Shown: positions 7,685-16,761 of the stretch, in pieces | Position numbering within the stretch: position 1 is the first letter of the stretch | Layout: each line of letters starts with the position of its first letter | NCBI GenBank assembly: GCA_023436395.1 | Contig: JAEZJJ010000051.1 | Span: 1 to 58,083 of the forward strand | DNA length: 58,083 bases | DNA from: Bacillota bacterium | GTDB taxonomy: Bacteria; Bacillota; Clostridia; Lachnospirales; Cellulosilyticaceae | Direction of reading: 5' to 3' | Translations under genes and position numbers: made by a program | The notes under the pieces: generated by a model | The model's database searches: none | Seen by the model: the letters and a program-made list of their open reading frames with translations, nothing else | Told to the model about the DNA's origin: nothing

Positions 7685-10600
7685 CTACTGTGCCTGCACC
7701 TTATAAAGAATTTTAATAATTTCTTCTGCAGTCATTTCTTTGCTTGGAAGAACTTTTGAATTTGGATTATCTATCATTTTAAGTTCTACTGCTGCATAAA
7801 CATATGTACGATAAATACTTTGGAAAGCACCTATGTTTTGTACGCTTTGTTTATTTTTAATGACTATTGAATTAGCTTTTCTATTGTGCAACTTTTCATA
7901 AGCTTGCATCATAATGTAAATGGCTTCATCTTGCCTAATATTTTTGCTTAATCCTATGCTTGTAACACCCTTTATACCTGTATTTTTAAGAAATACAATA
8001 TAATCTGTTCCTTTTTTAGCCCCTAATACACGTGCTGTAGCACCATATACTTGCTCTTTTGTAGTAGCCGTTTTAATCATGTAAGAATCTAGTTTAAAGA
8101 ATTCTGTTAAGCCATATTTTCCTATAAAGCTTTGATAAGCTCCTAGGCTAGGCACATTACTTGCAAGGTCTGCTTGACCTACAAAGACGTAAGTTCCTAA
8201 CTTATCTGCTTCAATACCAAAACCTTTTCCTACTTGATAACTCTCTACATATACCCACCCATTACTATAGTAATAAGCATCTGCTACAAACGCATCTATT
8301 TCACTTATAATAAAGAGTGGCTTATCTAGTTCAGTAATCTTCACTGTTTTTCTTGTATTACGATCCATTAATCTATCAACTTGCTTTGCATGATCTTTTT
8401 CGATATCTGCCATGGCATCTTCAATAAGCTCACTTAGCACATCATCTTCAATCACGCCATTATAAACTTCTTTTTCAAGTTTATTAATAAAACTATTACG
8501 CTCCACTTTAATAATATCATTTAAAGCACTCATAATATCGTCTTCCATTAGATCATCACGTTGCTTCATATAAACTAGTTCCATATCAACATTAAGCTTT
8601 GGCGATAATGCTCCTTGGCCATTAATACTCTCTGATGTTTTTTGAGTATAGAACTTGATACCTACATAATAATCTTCTATTTCATTAGAAGCTATTTTTT
8701 CTATAGCTGATTTAATAGCAGTGTTTTCACTCGTTAAGGTATATGGCCTAATATGTAGTGTTTGGCTACCAATTGTTACCTTAAGCATTATATTAGTGTC
8801 ATTTTCATTTAGCATTACTGAGGCTGGCATGTAATAATATACTGAATTACCCTTTTCGTCTACCACTAAAGCATATTCTCTTTGCAATCCTAATTCTGTT
8901 TGCAAGTAACTTTCTCTATATTTATAGGTTTCACCTTGTTCCACTATCCAATAAGGTCTTCTTCTTAACTTCTCAGCTTCTGAGTCAAACTTTTTCAAAT
9001 ACTCTTCATACTTATTATCTTTTTCTTGTTCATCTTCATCATAGTCTGTTCTCGTACTTACCTTATCGCAATATAAAGAAGTAGGATAATTACCGCCCTC
9101 TAAAAGTGGTTTTGTTTTGTCCACTATTCTTACTTTAATGTCATAACGTTTATTAGGTTTTAAACCTGTAATTTTATATACAAAGTGTGTATATCCCTCT
9201 GGTGTTAACTTTGCATCTTGAGTAGAAGTAAGCTTCACTATACTATAATCTAACTTATAGGTATCATCTAATTCACTTTTTACTGCAATATCAAATGCAA
9301 ATTCATCTGGCACTTTAGCATCTGCTGGTACAGGTGCATCAAAACTAATAACAATTTCTTCCTTAGTATCATGTGAATAGGTCTTTGGAGCTTCTACTTT
9401 TAAATTAATAGGAGGTTCTACTGGAGCTGTTGTTACAGGCACCATTATCCACTTTGACTTTATAGCTTTACCATCAATCATACATACTGTTCTTACATAA
9501 TAATAGTAAATATTATTAGGATTTAAAGAATCATCATAGAGCCTAAACTTGCTGGAAAGCTGTGGTGGTTCTAGATTAGTCCATGTTTGATTCTTATATG
9601 TATATGTACTCATGTAAGCTGGTTCATTTTCTGCTCTTGTTGTGTCCTTATCTGAACGGAAACCAGCATTTGACTCATTACCTTGTACTAGTTTTTCAAC
9701 ACTTAACTTCTCATCATCTGAAGTAAGCTGCTTTTCTGTCCTTATAAATTCATAGTAAGTTAAATCTATATCTTGATCTTCTTCAAACTTTGCTGGCGCC
9801 CAACCTAAAGTTACAGAACTGTTATTAATTTGTTCTTCTACCCAGATTTTTTCTGGTGTTGGTGGCACTTTATCTTCTGCTATTGGTGGCATAGCTTCTG
9901 TAGTAGTAGTAAAGGTAAATACCTTAGATAGTTCTGATACTCTTGGTGATACTGGACCTGTTTCACTTATTGGTGATAACTTCGTTCTAAGTTGTAGATA
10001 ATATACTGTATTAGAATCTAGTCCTTCAATCTTTAATTTACCTTCTCCTATTCCTATTAAAGAGTTAATATGAACTTTAAAGGGTACAACGCCACCTGCT
10101 TTTAGTACTTCTAAAGCTGATTGACTATTAATGGTCGTATTATTTAAATCTAAAATAGAATTACTTCCTACACTGATTGCTTCAAGGACATCGGGGTTAT
10201 TGCTTCTTAGGGCATCTTTATTTTGATATAAATAGAATTCATATTCTCCGCTGAAGCGCTCCTCTTTATTAGTTCCTGTATACAATTTAAGTCCTGCTGG
10301 TTCTATCATTTTCTTAACATATTCTTGAATATCTACATAGGAGTACGTAATTTCTTCTACAGCTTGTGTTTTATCAACGCTTACATCTTGACTTTCTACT
10401 TTTGTAGGTACTGGTACTACCTCTTTTGTAATATCTAACGCAACAGATACCAGATTAGATTCATTACTATAGGCTAGTGTTTTAGTACCATCTGCTGCAA
10501 CATATACTGTTCTTAAAGATACATAGTAATTACTTGGTATTACCATATCTTTTAAACTATCTTTAGCTTCAGCACCAGCTTCTTTCAAATACATTATTGC

Positions 10601-12523
10601 TGTATTATAGTCGTATCCTACAGGTACCTCTATTTGCTCCCAGTTATTAGTTGTTTCACTAAAATTCATTAATGAAACATTTTCCATTTTGAAAGTTCCC
10701 TTACTCTCATTATATCTCATAACTTTGTTAGCATTTTCTTCAGTAATATCTTCTTGTCCTGCTGTTCCTAAATCTGTTTCTACTATAATCTGATTTGTTA
10801 CAGCATCTAAACTCACCTTAAACACCTTGGAATATGCAGCATAACCAAGTGTTCCTGCTAAATGAGGTGACTTTAAAGGATCAAGATCGTCCTTATCTTT
10901 ACGTATAAGCATCTCATAATATAAAGTTCCTCCTTCTAAAAGAGTTCTTAAATTAGAAGGTGCAAACCATTCTATATCAAATCCAATAGATTTGGCACTA
11001 GAGGTATTGCTATTTTCATTTGTTGGAACTACATACACATTATCTATATTTTTAATGGAAGGAGTTGTAGGAACAGGACTAAAGTCTCCTGGATCATACC
11101 TAACTACTTGTGATTCATATTCATTATTATCTATCTTTATTTTTACCTTGAAATAATTAACATTAGTAGATGTAATAGAAGTTGTAATTTCTTTATTATT
11201 AGTTTTATTAGGGTCATATTCATAGGTAGTTCTTGTAGTAAATTCACCGTCAGCTCTATTAGCACTTAAAATCGTATAAGTAGCTGCCGCATTGATATTA
11301 TAGGGCTTAATTGTGAATTGTACTTGATTATTTGTTGTTTTATTTAAACTATAATTTAAATAAGTATAACCTTTATTTCCTGGCTTATAGATATCTGCCT
11401 CTTTACCATAAGCAAAAAGTGAATCAACCACCATACTAGGCTTAAGCACATCCCAGTTGATTACACTTGACTCTAGATTAGCTCCACTAGCCAAATAAAT
11501 ATTAATCTTACCATTAGCGTCTACTGCTCCCACCTTATAACTACTATCCTTTTCATTAATCCTGATTATTTCATTCTCTATGGGTTTAAAGTCTAGACGA
11601 ATACTATCATCACCATCTTGGACTGAACCACCTATTGAATATTGTGGCTGTAATTTAATGATGACTTTATCTAGCTTACTACTATCAGAAGGTATGATGT
11701 ATTTTTCGCCCTCTAAAACCTTAATTTGATCGAAGCTTATTTTTACACCTGGCTTTGAACCTGGGGTTTCCTGTGTTAAGTTTTCAATAACCTCCACTGA
11801 TTCTAATGTATTATCCTTCAAATGAACTGGTTTAATCTGAAAGTCCTTAGGACCATTAAATAAAGATTTTTTTTCTTGAAGAAGTAAAGTTCCGCCTGAT
11901 TCTACTTTTAATTCAAATTCGTTGATATTACCCTTACAAATTCCTGTAGTATGTACATATACTAAGTCTCCATCTAATTTCAAACGAATATTTAAATTCT
12001 TCCCTGTTACATCATTTACATTAGTAAGATTAACATTATATTGTTGCTGGCTACTTGGATAGTTTCCTTTCTTTAAATCAGCTTCGAACGATACTTGTTT
12101 ATTGACCTTACTTGTATTCCCCCAGCTATTTGACACATTATCGAGCTTTCTTTCTACATAATCGATTTCTTTAATAGTTCCATCTTCATTATAGACTTCT
12201 CCCAAAAGTTTTACATTGTCATCTCCAGCATTTTTAAGCGTTAATTTTACTTTTAGGGTAGTATTATTCATAGCCTCAACATAGTAAGTTAATGCATAAT
12301 CTCCGGCATTTTTGATATTCCATTTTGCCACAGCTGTTTCGGCGTAATCATCATTTAATCTATCACTTAGTTCTAGCTCTTTACTACCTTCTGCTAGTAT
12401 CTTCTTCTGCAATTCAAACGCATATACATCCGGATCAGCTGCCATTAATTCATTTAGGTTAATCCCTTGAAGGCTTGCAATTACCATTATAAAAACAAGA
12501 ATTTTAGAAATAACTTTTTTCAT
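7685..12523 (-). CDS. giant secreted fibronectin type III protein with SLH-like C-terminus
   Basis: The 1612-residue product begins with a signal peptide (MKKVISKILVFIMVIASLQGINLNELMAA). It continues with beta-rich modules, of which several are fibronectin type III-like (for example NNSSVTLGWAPAKF, GLDSNTVYYLQLRTKL, GLKPNKRYDIKVRIVD). The last 250 residues include SLH-like segments (TKEQVYGATARVLGAKKG, RQDEAIYIMMQAYEKL, TAEEIIKILYKV). I chose ATG 12523 because it follows GAGGGGAAAAGGAAG; the frame is open to 12556 without a better start. It has the same architecture as its downstream neighbour and probably arose with it by duplication. No enzyme motif was seen; function is unknown. Confidence 0.75.
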   Translation of the reverse strand: MKKVISKILVFIMVIASLQGINLNELMAADPDVYAFELQKKILAEGSKELELSDRLNDDYAETAVAKWNIKNAGDYALTYYVEAMNNTTLKVKLTLKNAGDDNVKLLGEVYNEDGTIKEIDYVERKLDNVSNSWGNTSKVNKQVSFEADLKKGNYPSSQQQYNVNLTNVNDVTGKNLNIRLKLDGDLVYVHTTGICKGNINEFELKVESGGTLLLQEKKSLFNGPKDFQIKPVHLKDNTLESVEVIENLTQETPGSKPGVKISFDQIKVLEGEKYIIPSDSSKLDKVIIKLQPQYSIGGSVQDGDDSIRLDFKPIENEIIRINEKDSSYKVGAVDANGKINIYLASGANLESSVINWDVLKPSMVVDSLFAYGKEADIYKPGNKGYTYLNYSLNKTTNNQVQFTIKPYNINAAATYTILSANRADGEFTTRTTYEYDPNKTNNKEITTSITSTNVNYFKVKIKIDNNEYESQVVRYDPGDFSPVPTTPSIKNIDNVYVVPTNENSNTSSAKSIGFDIEWFAPSNLRTLLEGGTLYYEMLIRKDKDDLDPLKSPHLAGTLGYAAYSKVFKVSLDAVTNQIIVETDLGTAGQEDITEENANKVMRYNESKGTFKMENVSLMNFSETTNNWEQIEVPVGYDYNTAIMYLKEAGAEAKDSLKDMVIPSNYYVSLRTVYVAADGTKTLAYSNESNLVSVALDITKEVVPVPTKVESQDVSVDKTQAVEEITYSYVDIQEYVKKMIEPAGLKLYTGTNKEERFSGEYEFYLYQNKDALRSNNPDVLEAISVGSNSILDLNNTTINSQSALEVLKAGGVVPFKVHINSLIGIGEGKLKIEGLDSNTVYYLQLRTKLSPISETGPVSPRVSELSKVFTFTTTTEAMPPIAEDKVPPTPEKIWVEEQINNSSVTLGWAPAKFEEDQDIDLTYYEFIRTEKQLTSDDEKLSVEKLVQGNESNAGFRSDKDTTRAENEPAYMSTYTYKNQTWTNLEPPQLSSKFRLYDDSLNPNNIYYYYVRTVCMIDGKAIKSKWIMVPVTTAPVEPPINLKVEAPKTYSHDTKEEIVISFDAPVPADAKVPDEFAFDIAVKSELDDTYKLDYSIVKLTSTQDAKLTPEGYTHFVYKITGLKPNKRYDIKVRIVDKTKPLLEGGNYPTSLYCDKVSTRTDYDEDEQEKDNKYEEYLKKFDSEAEKLRRRPYWIVEQGETYKYRESYLQTELGLQREYALVVDEKGNSVYYYMPASVMLNENDTNIMLKVTIGSQTLHIRPYTLTSENTAIKSAIEKIASNEIEDYYVGIKFYTQKTSESINGQGALSPKLNVDMELVYMKQRDDLMEDDIMSALNDIIKVERNSFINKLEKEVYNGVIEDDVLSELIEDAMADIEKDHAKQVDRLMDRNTRKTVKITELDKPLFIISEIDAFVADAYYYSNGWVYVESYQVGKGFGIEADKLGTYVFVGQADLASNVPSLGAYQSFIGKYGLTEFFKLDSYMIKTATTKEQVYGATARVLGAKKGTDYIVFLKNTGIKGVTSIGLSKNIRQDEAIYIMMQAYEKLHNRKANSIVIKNKQSVQNIGAFQSIYRTYVYAAVELKMIDNPNSKVLPSKEMTAEEIIKILYKVQAQ

Positions 12524-12861
12524 ATCTTCCTTTTCCCCTCTCTCTGTCTTGTTCATCTATGTGAAATTTTAAATAAAATTATAATACTCCATATATTTTA
12601 TCGGTCATTCTAAGGCCATACATAAGTATATCTTAGGAGATATTTATGTATAATCACATTACAATTAGTTTACATCTAAAGACTTTATTGAACATTCACA
12701 AGGAATTGTACTGCACTAAAATCAAAGAAAGCGCTATCTTCTAGAGTTTTGATTCATTTTTTTAAAGCGTTAAGCTATAATCTATACGTACTGAGATCAT
12801 CTTATTTCATAATTTAGGTTTATTTTGATAATTACGAAGGCTAATTTAAAGAGTGCGGCAA
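12524..12861. other. intergenic region upstream of the fibronectin operon
   Basis: About 340 bases without a convincing gene. On the minus strand a TATAAT at 12578-12583, 55 bases before the start at 12523, is the best -10; no matching -35 is clear. No riboswitch or repeat was recognised. Confidence 0.35.
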
Positions 12862-12906
12862 AAAAATAACTTCCCACGTATATATACTACTTGGAAAGTT
12901 ATTTTT
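12862..12906 (-). terminator. terminator after mutY
   Basis: Arms AAAATAACTTTCC and GGGAAGTTATTTT around a 19-base AT-rich loop, followed on the minus strand by a run of T. It sits about 45 bases past the mutY stop. Confidence 0.8.
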
Positions 12907-12949
12907 CGTTATTTCTTACTGTTTTTCTTAAAAGAACTTCATAAGAGAA

Positions 12950-13984
12950 CTAAACCGCCACTTGTTCTTTCTTCATTACTTTCTTAAAAGCAGTAGCTAT
13001 AGGTAAGTCCTTAAGTTTACTTTTTTCAATATATTGAATTTCTCCTTGTTCTGAAATCAATGACTCCAATATTTTCTCTAACGGCTGTGACCAGCTTAAA
13101 ATAACCGGCTTCATCTGCCACTTACGATGAGTAAAGATATGCGTTACTTGTTCTAAGTAGACAGGTTTTATTGTCTCTAGGTCTATGCTCTCCCACTCTT
13201 TTTCTTCAATCATAGGAAGCCCCCATAAGTTTGCAAGTAATCCTTCTTCTGGCCTTTTTATCATTCCTATCTTACTTCCTTTTTCAATGAGTAATACTTT
13301 ATAATTTAATTCTACCGTTTTAACCTTCTTAAGCTTCACAGGATATTCTTCTTGGACATTTTTTTGATAGGCTTCACATATAGGCTTCATTGGACATTCA
13401 CTACAATTAGGATTTTTTGGGGTACATACTAAAGCACCTAGTTCCATCAAGGCTTGATTGAAACGATTTGGGTCATTTGGCATAAGCTCCATTACTTTAT
13501 CTTCGAAAAGCTTTCTATTTCTAGGATTAGCAATATCTTCACCTATACAAAATTGGCGAGCTAATATCCTCATCACATTTCCATCTACTGCAGGTAGTGG
13601 CAAGTGCAACGCTATACTACAAATAGCACCTAGAGTATAGGGACCTATCCCTGGAATCTCCTTAATCAGCTTAGGAGCTCTAGGAAATCCTCCTTGCCAT
13701 CTTTCTACAATAAGCTTTGCCCCTTTCCAAAGGTTCTCCCCTCGCCTATAATAACCAAGTCCCTGCCAATAGCTATGCACTTCTTCAAGACTAGCTGCAG
13801 CCAACTCACTCACATTTGGAAAACGCTCTATAAAACGTAAGTAATACGGAATGACTGTTACCACTTGAGTTTGCTGTAACATCACTTCTGATACCCAAAT
13901 ACAATAGGGATCAGAAGTTCTCCTCCAAGGCATATCTCTTTTATTCTCATCAAACCATTCTAGTATTAAATCTGCGTAAGTCAT
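12950..13984 (-). CDS. mutY: A/G-specific adenine DNA glycosylase MutY
   Basis: This 344-residue enzyme removes adenine mispaired with 8-oxoguanine or guanine in base-excision repair. The sequence shows MLQQTQV with catalytic E33, the helix-hairpin-helix EIPGIGPYT (about 109-117), catalytic D134 in PAVDGNVMRI, and the four [4Fe-4S] cysteines C187, C194, C197 and C203 in C-x6-C-x2-C-x5-C. A C-terminal NUDIX-like 8-oxoG recognition domain follows (about 225-340, with HIFTHRKWQM). Length is normal. It stands alone, followed by a terminator. Upstream lies the giant-hairpin region. Confidence 0.95.
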   Translation of the reverse strand: MTYADLILEWFDENKRDMPWRRTSDPYCIWVSEVMLQQTQVVTVIPYYLRFIERFPNVSELAAASLEEVHSYWQGLGYYRRGENLWKGAKLIVERWQGGFPRAPKLIKEIPGIGPYTLGAICSIALHLPLPAVDGNVMRILARQFCIGEDIANPRNRKLFEDKVMELMPNDPNRFNQALMELGALVCTPKNPNCSECPMKPICEAYQKNVQEEYPVKLKKVKTVELNYKVLLIEKGSKIGMIKRPEEGLLANLWGLPMIEEKEWESIDLETIKPVYLEQVTHIFTHRKWQMKPVILSWSQPLEKILESLISEQGEIQYIEKSKLKDLPIATAFKKVMKKEQVAV

Positions 13985-14097
13985 CTAAAAATCCTCTCTC
14001 AATCTCATCTTTCCTATATTCTACATTATTTTTAGATAAGCTACTATGATTTATTCGAAAACGCGACAGTATTTCCTAGGAAAATTGAAATTTGAAT

Positions 14098-14366
14098 AAT
14101 AACGTGTAATGCGAGGTGCCGCTATGTTAGCTGGCTAGGGAGCTTACTTCCAGCTGCTGTCTCACTCCGTCAAGAGGCTCTAAATTCGTAATCCTTATGA
14201 ACGGTCGAAACTCGCTACGCTCAGACAGTCTCCCTAAAACCCATAAGGATTACTTCATTAAGAGTCTCTAGACTCCACTCCAAGGCATCTTCCAGTAAGC
14301 CCCCTATCCAGCCTACACAGCTACTTCTTGGCAAAAATAAAATGTTGTGAAGCTCTACACGTTATT
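14098..14366. repeat. giant imperfect hairpin element A
   Basis: A 269-base fold-back element. Its outermost 11 bases (AATAACGTGTA, 14098-14108) pair perfectly with 14356-14366. Further in, 14121-14149 pairs with 14293-14321 at 23 of 29 positions, and 14188-14199 (GTAATCCTTATG) pairs perfectly with 14242-14253 around a 42-base apical region. No open reading frame of note lies within. The apex carries, on the minus strand, TGTCTGA-N7-GAGTTT (14208-14227), the motif also found at the apex of element B. It could be a mobile fold-back repeat or a structured RNA; the sequence alone does not decide. Confidence 0.7.
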
Positions 14367-14586
14367 GTTTAGGCGCCTGCCCTGGCTTCTCAGTGTTTAA
14401 AGAAACAGGGAGATAGTGGACTATAATGCCTGTAATAAGTGAATGTCTAAATATCTTATAACATCTTGATAATCAGTATGTTAGGGGGTTCATGCATATT
14501 CTTACAGTTTAGAAATAACATAGAAAAATCACTTGTAAGTTTAGTTTAGCATCATCTTTTTACACGCAGTCTCACCTGTCGTGGTA
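14367..14586. other. spacer between the two giant hairpins
   Basis: About 220 bases with no gene, tRNA or recognised RNA motif. The only structure I noticed is a small CCCTG...CAGGG inverted repeat in its first 50 bases. Base composition is less AT-rich than typical intergenic DNA here. Confidence 0.4.
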
Positions 14587-14831
14587 GTTTGTAAGCACAA
14601 TAACGCTGAGGGAAAGGAGTGGGGAAGGTCTGTCTGGAAGAGCGACTTGGGAGTATTTTTTAGAAGCACTTAGCGAACGTTTTAGATGGGTTTTAGCCTG
14701 CGTGTCTGACCAACGGGAGTTTGCAGGCGTTCATCTAAATAAGTGAGCTTAGTGCTTCGAAAAATACGGACCGGAGCACTGAAAGATAGCCCTTCCCCTC
14801 TCCTTTCCACCCATCACCCTCCCTTACAAAC
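14587..14831. repeat. giant imperfect hairpin element B
   Basis: A 245-base fold-back element. GTTTGTAAG (14587-14595) pairs with 14823-14831; 14611-14628 pairs with 14791-14808 at 17 of 18 positions. A further long block (about 14650-14688 with 14731-14768) pairs imperfectly through GTATTTTT, GAAGCACT and TTAGATG. The apex holds an inner GCCTGC/GCAGGC stem (14696-14701 with 14723-14728) and TGTCTGA-N7-GAGTTT on the plus strand (14703-14722). It is of the same family as element A but inverted. Confidence 0.7.
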
Positions 14832-14878
14832 ATCCCCCTACAAACTTCAATTTGTAATACCAATATTATTTCCATCAA

Positions 14879-14927
14879 AAAAGGTTCGACATACAGGCTT
14901 ATCATAAGCCTGTATGTCGAACCTTTT
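14879..14927. terminator. terminator of the atp operon, possibly bidirectional
   Basis: A perfect 23-bp stem around a 3-base loop (TCA), with arms beginning AAAAGGTTCGACATACAGG. It lies 5 bases past the atpC stop. A/T runs on both flanks would let it work from either strand; no plus-strand gene precedes it. Confidence 0.9.
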
Positions 14928-14931
14928 AATA

Positions 14932-15336
14932 TTACTTACTTTCTTTTAAATTGATTCTAGCAATAGCTTTTTTAAGGGCTATTTCAGCACGGAGATGATC
15001 CATGGTGCTATCAGATAAACGTTTTTCAGCACGTTCTTTTGCTCTTTTAGCTCTTTCTATATCAATTTCATCTGCAAACTCAGAGGCATCTGTTAAAACT
15101 ACAACCTTATCTTTAGTAATTTCTGCGAAACCACCTAAAGTTGTTGCATATTTTTTAACTTCCTCTTGTGTATAAGAAAGCGTCTTATAGCCAAGAAGTA
15201 CAACTGCAGGCTCATGATCGTATAATACTCCCATTTCACCTTCTGTTGTTGTAAGAATGACTGAGTCTACTTCTTCATCTAAAATTGTTTTCATCGGTGT
15301 GATGATTTGAAGTTTCATTTTATTTTTTGCCATCAT
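14932..15336 (-). CDS. atpC: F1Fo ATP synthase subunit epsilon
   Basis: This 134-residue subunit belongs to the central stalk of the F1 sector and modulates ATP hydrolysis. The N-terminal beta-sandwich (MKLQIITPMKTILDEEVDSVILTTTEGEMGVL...HEPAVVLL) and the C-terminal helical hairpin (ERAKRAKERAEKRL, AEIALKKAIARI) are both present, with the expected length. Two adjacent ATG codons (15336 and 15333) follow GGGGG; the second has the better spacing. It is the last gene of the atp operon, directly before its terminator. Confidence 0.95.
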   Translation of the reverse strand: MMAKNKMKLQIITPMKTILDEEVDSVILTTTEGEMGVLYDHEPAVVLLGYKTLSYTQEEVKKYATTLGGFAEITKDKVVVLTDASEFADEIDIERAKRAKERAEKRLSDSTMDHLRAEIALKKAIARINLKESK

Positions 15337-15347
15337 TAACCCCCTAA

Positions 15348-16739
15348 TTATAGAGTTTTGGCTTTTTCTACTGCATCTTCAATTGTACCAACCATATAAA
15401 ATGCATTTTCTGGAAGCTCATCATGTTTACCTTCAAGAATTTCCTTGAAACTACGAACGGTTTCTTTAACTGGTACATATTGTCCTGGTGTTCCTGTAAA
15501 GACCTCTCCAACGAAGAATGGTTGAGAAAGGAATTTTTGAATCTTACGTGCACGGCTAACTATTAATTTATCTTCTTCACTAAGTTCATCCATACCTAAG
15601 ATAGCAATAATATCTTGAAGTTCTTTGTAACGTTGAAGAATAGATTGAACCCCACGTGCCACCTTATAGTGTTCTTCCCCTACAATAGCAGGGTCAAGTA
15701 CACGTGATGTAGAATCGAGTGGATCTACCGCTGGGTAGATACCTTGTTCTACGATAGCACGAGAAAGTACTGTTTTCGCATCTAAGTGAGCGAATGTTGT
15801 AGCTGGAGCTGGGTCAGTTAAGTCATCGGCAGGAACGTATACAGCTTGAACAGATGTAATAGAACCTTTTTTAGTTGATGTAATACGCTCTTGAAGAGTA
15901 CCCATTTCAGTAGCAAGTGTTGGTTGGTAACCTACGGCAGATGGAGTACGTCCAAGAAGTGCAGATACTTCTGAACCTGCTTGTGTGAAACGGAAGATGT
16001 TATCTATGAATAGAAGTACGTCTTGGCCTGATTCATCACGGAAGTATTCAGCCATTGTGAGTCCTGTTAAAGCAACACGCATACGTGCACCTGGTGGCTC
16101 ATTCATTTGTCCGAACACCATTGTTGTTTTAGCGATAACGCCAGATTCTGTCATTTCATGATAAAGGTCATTACCTTCACGGGTACGTTCCCCTACGCCA
16201 GCAAATACTGAGAAACCACCATGCTCTGTGGCAATATTACGGATAAGCTCTTGAATAAGTACTGTTTTACCTACACCGGCACCACCGAATAAACCGATTT
16301 TACCGCCTTTAAGGTAAGGACAGATAAGGTCAACAACTTTAATACCTGTTTCTAGAATTTCTGCTGATGTTGATTGCTCTTCAAAAGATGGAGCTGCTCT
16401 ATGAATTGGCCATTTTTCCACTTGTGGTTCTGGCTTTCCATCTACAACCTGACCTGTAACATTGAAGATACGGCCAAGTGTTTGTTCACCTACTGGAACT
16501 GAAATTGGTGCACCAGTATCTACTGCTTCCATGCCACGAACTAATCCTTCTGTGGCAGACATAGCGATACAACGTACGATATCGTCTCCAAGATGTTGCG
16601 CAACTTCTACAATAAGTGAAGTACCATCTTGCTTCTTAATGTCAACCGCGTTGTAGATTGCTGGCATATGGTCTGCGCTAAACTTAACGTCAATTACAGG
16701 ACCGATGATTTGAACAATATGTCCTACATTTTGTGCCAT
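15348..16739 (-). CDS. atpD: F1Fo ATP synthase subunit beta (catalytic)
   Basis: This 463-residue catalytic subunit carries the Walker A loop GGAGVGKT (about residues 153-160), GERTREGNDLYHEM and the Walker B region DVLLFIDNIFRFTQAGSEVSALLGR. Length and sequence are typical of bacterial beta subunits. It synthesises ATP from ADP and phosphate in the alpha3-beta3 head, driven by rotation of gamma. It lies between atpG (22 bases upstream) and atpC (11 bases downstream). An AGGAGTGAAC ribosome binding site precedes the ATG. Confidence 0.98.
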   Translation of the reverse strand: MAQNVGHIVQIIGPVIDVKFSADHMPAIYNAVDIKKQDGTSLIVEVAQHLGDDIVRCIAMSATEGLVRGMEAVDTGAPISVPVGEQTLGRIFNVTGQVVDGKPEPQVEKWPIHRAAPSFEEQSTSAEILETGIKVVDLICPYLKGGKIGLFGGAGVGKTVLIQELIRNIATEHGGFSVFAGVGERTREGNDLYHEMTESGVIAKTTMVFGQMNEPPGARMRVALTGLTMAEYFRDESGQDVLLFIDNIFRFTQAGSEVSALLGRTPSAVGYQPTLATEMGTLQERITSTKKGSITSVQAVYVPADDLTDPAPATTFAHLDAKTVLSRAIVEQGIYPAVDPLDSTSRVLDPAIVGEEHYKVARGVQSILQRYKELQDIIAILGMDELSEEDKLIVSRARKIQKFLSQPFFVGEVFTGTPGQYVPVKETVRSFKEILEGKHDELPENAFYMVGTIEDAVEKAKTL

Positions 16740-16761
16740 TATTTGTTCACTCCTTTATTAC

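Noticed and set aside
14879..14927. tRNA-like TTCGA segment downstream of atpC
   Set aside because: GGTTCGAC belongs to a perfect 23-bp terminator hairpin; no cloverleaf can be drawn.
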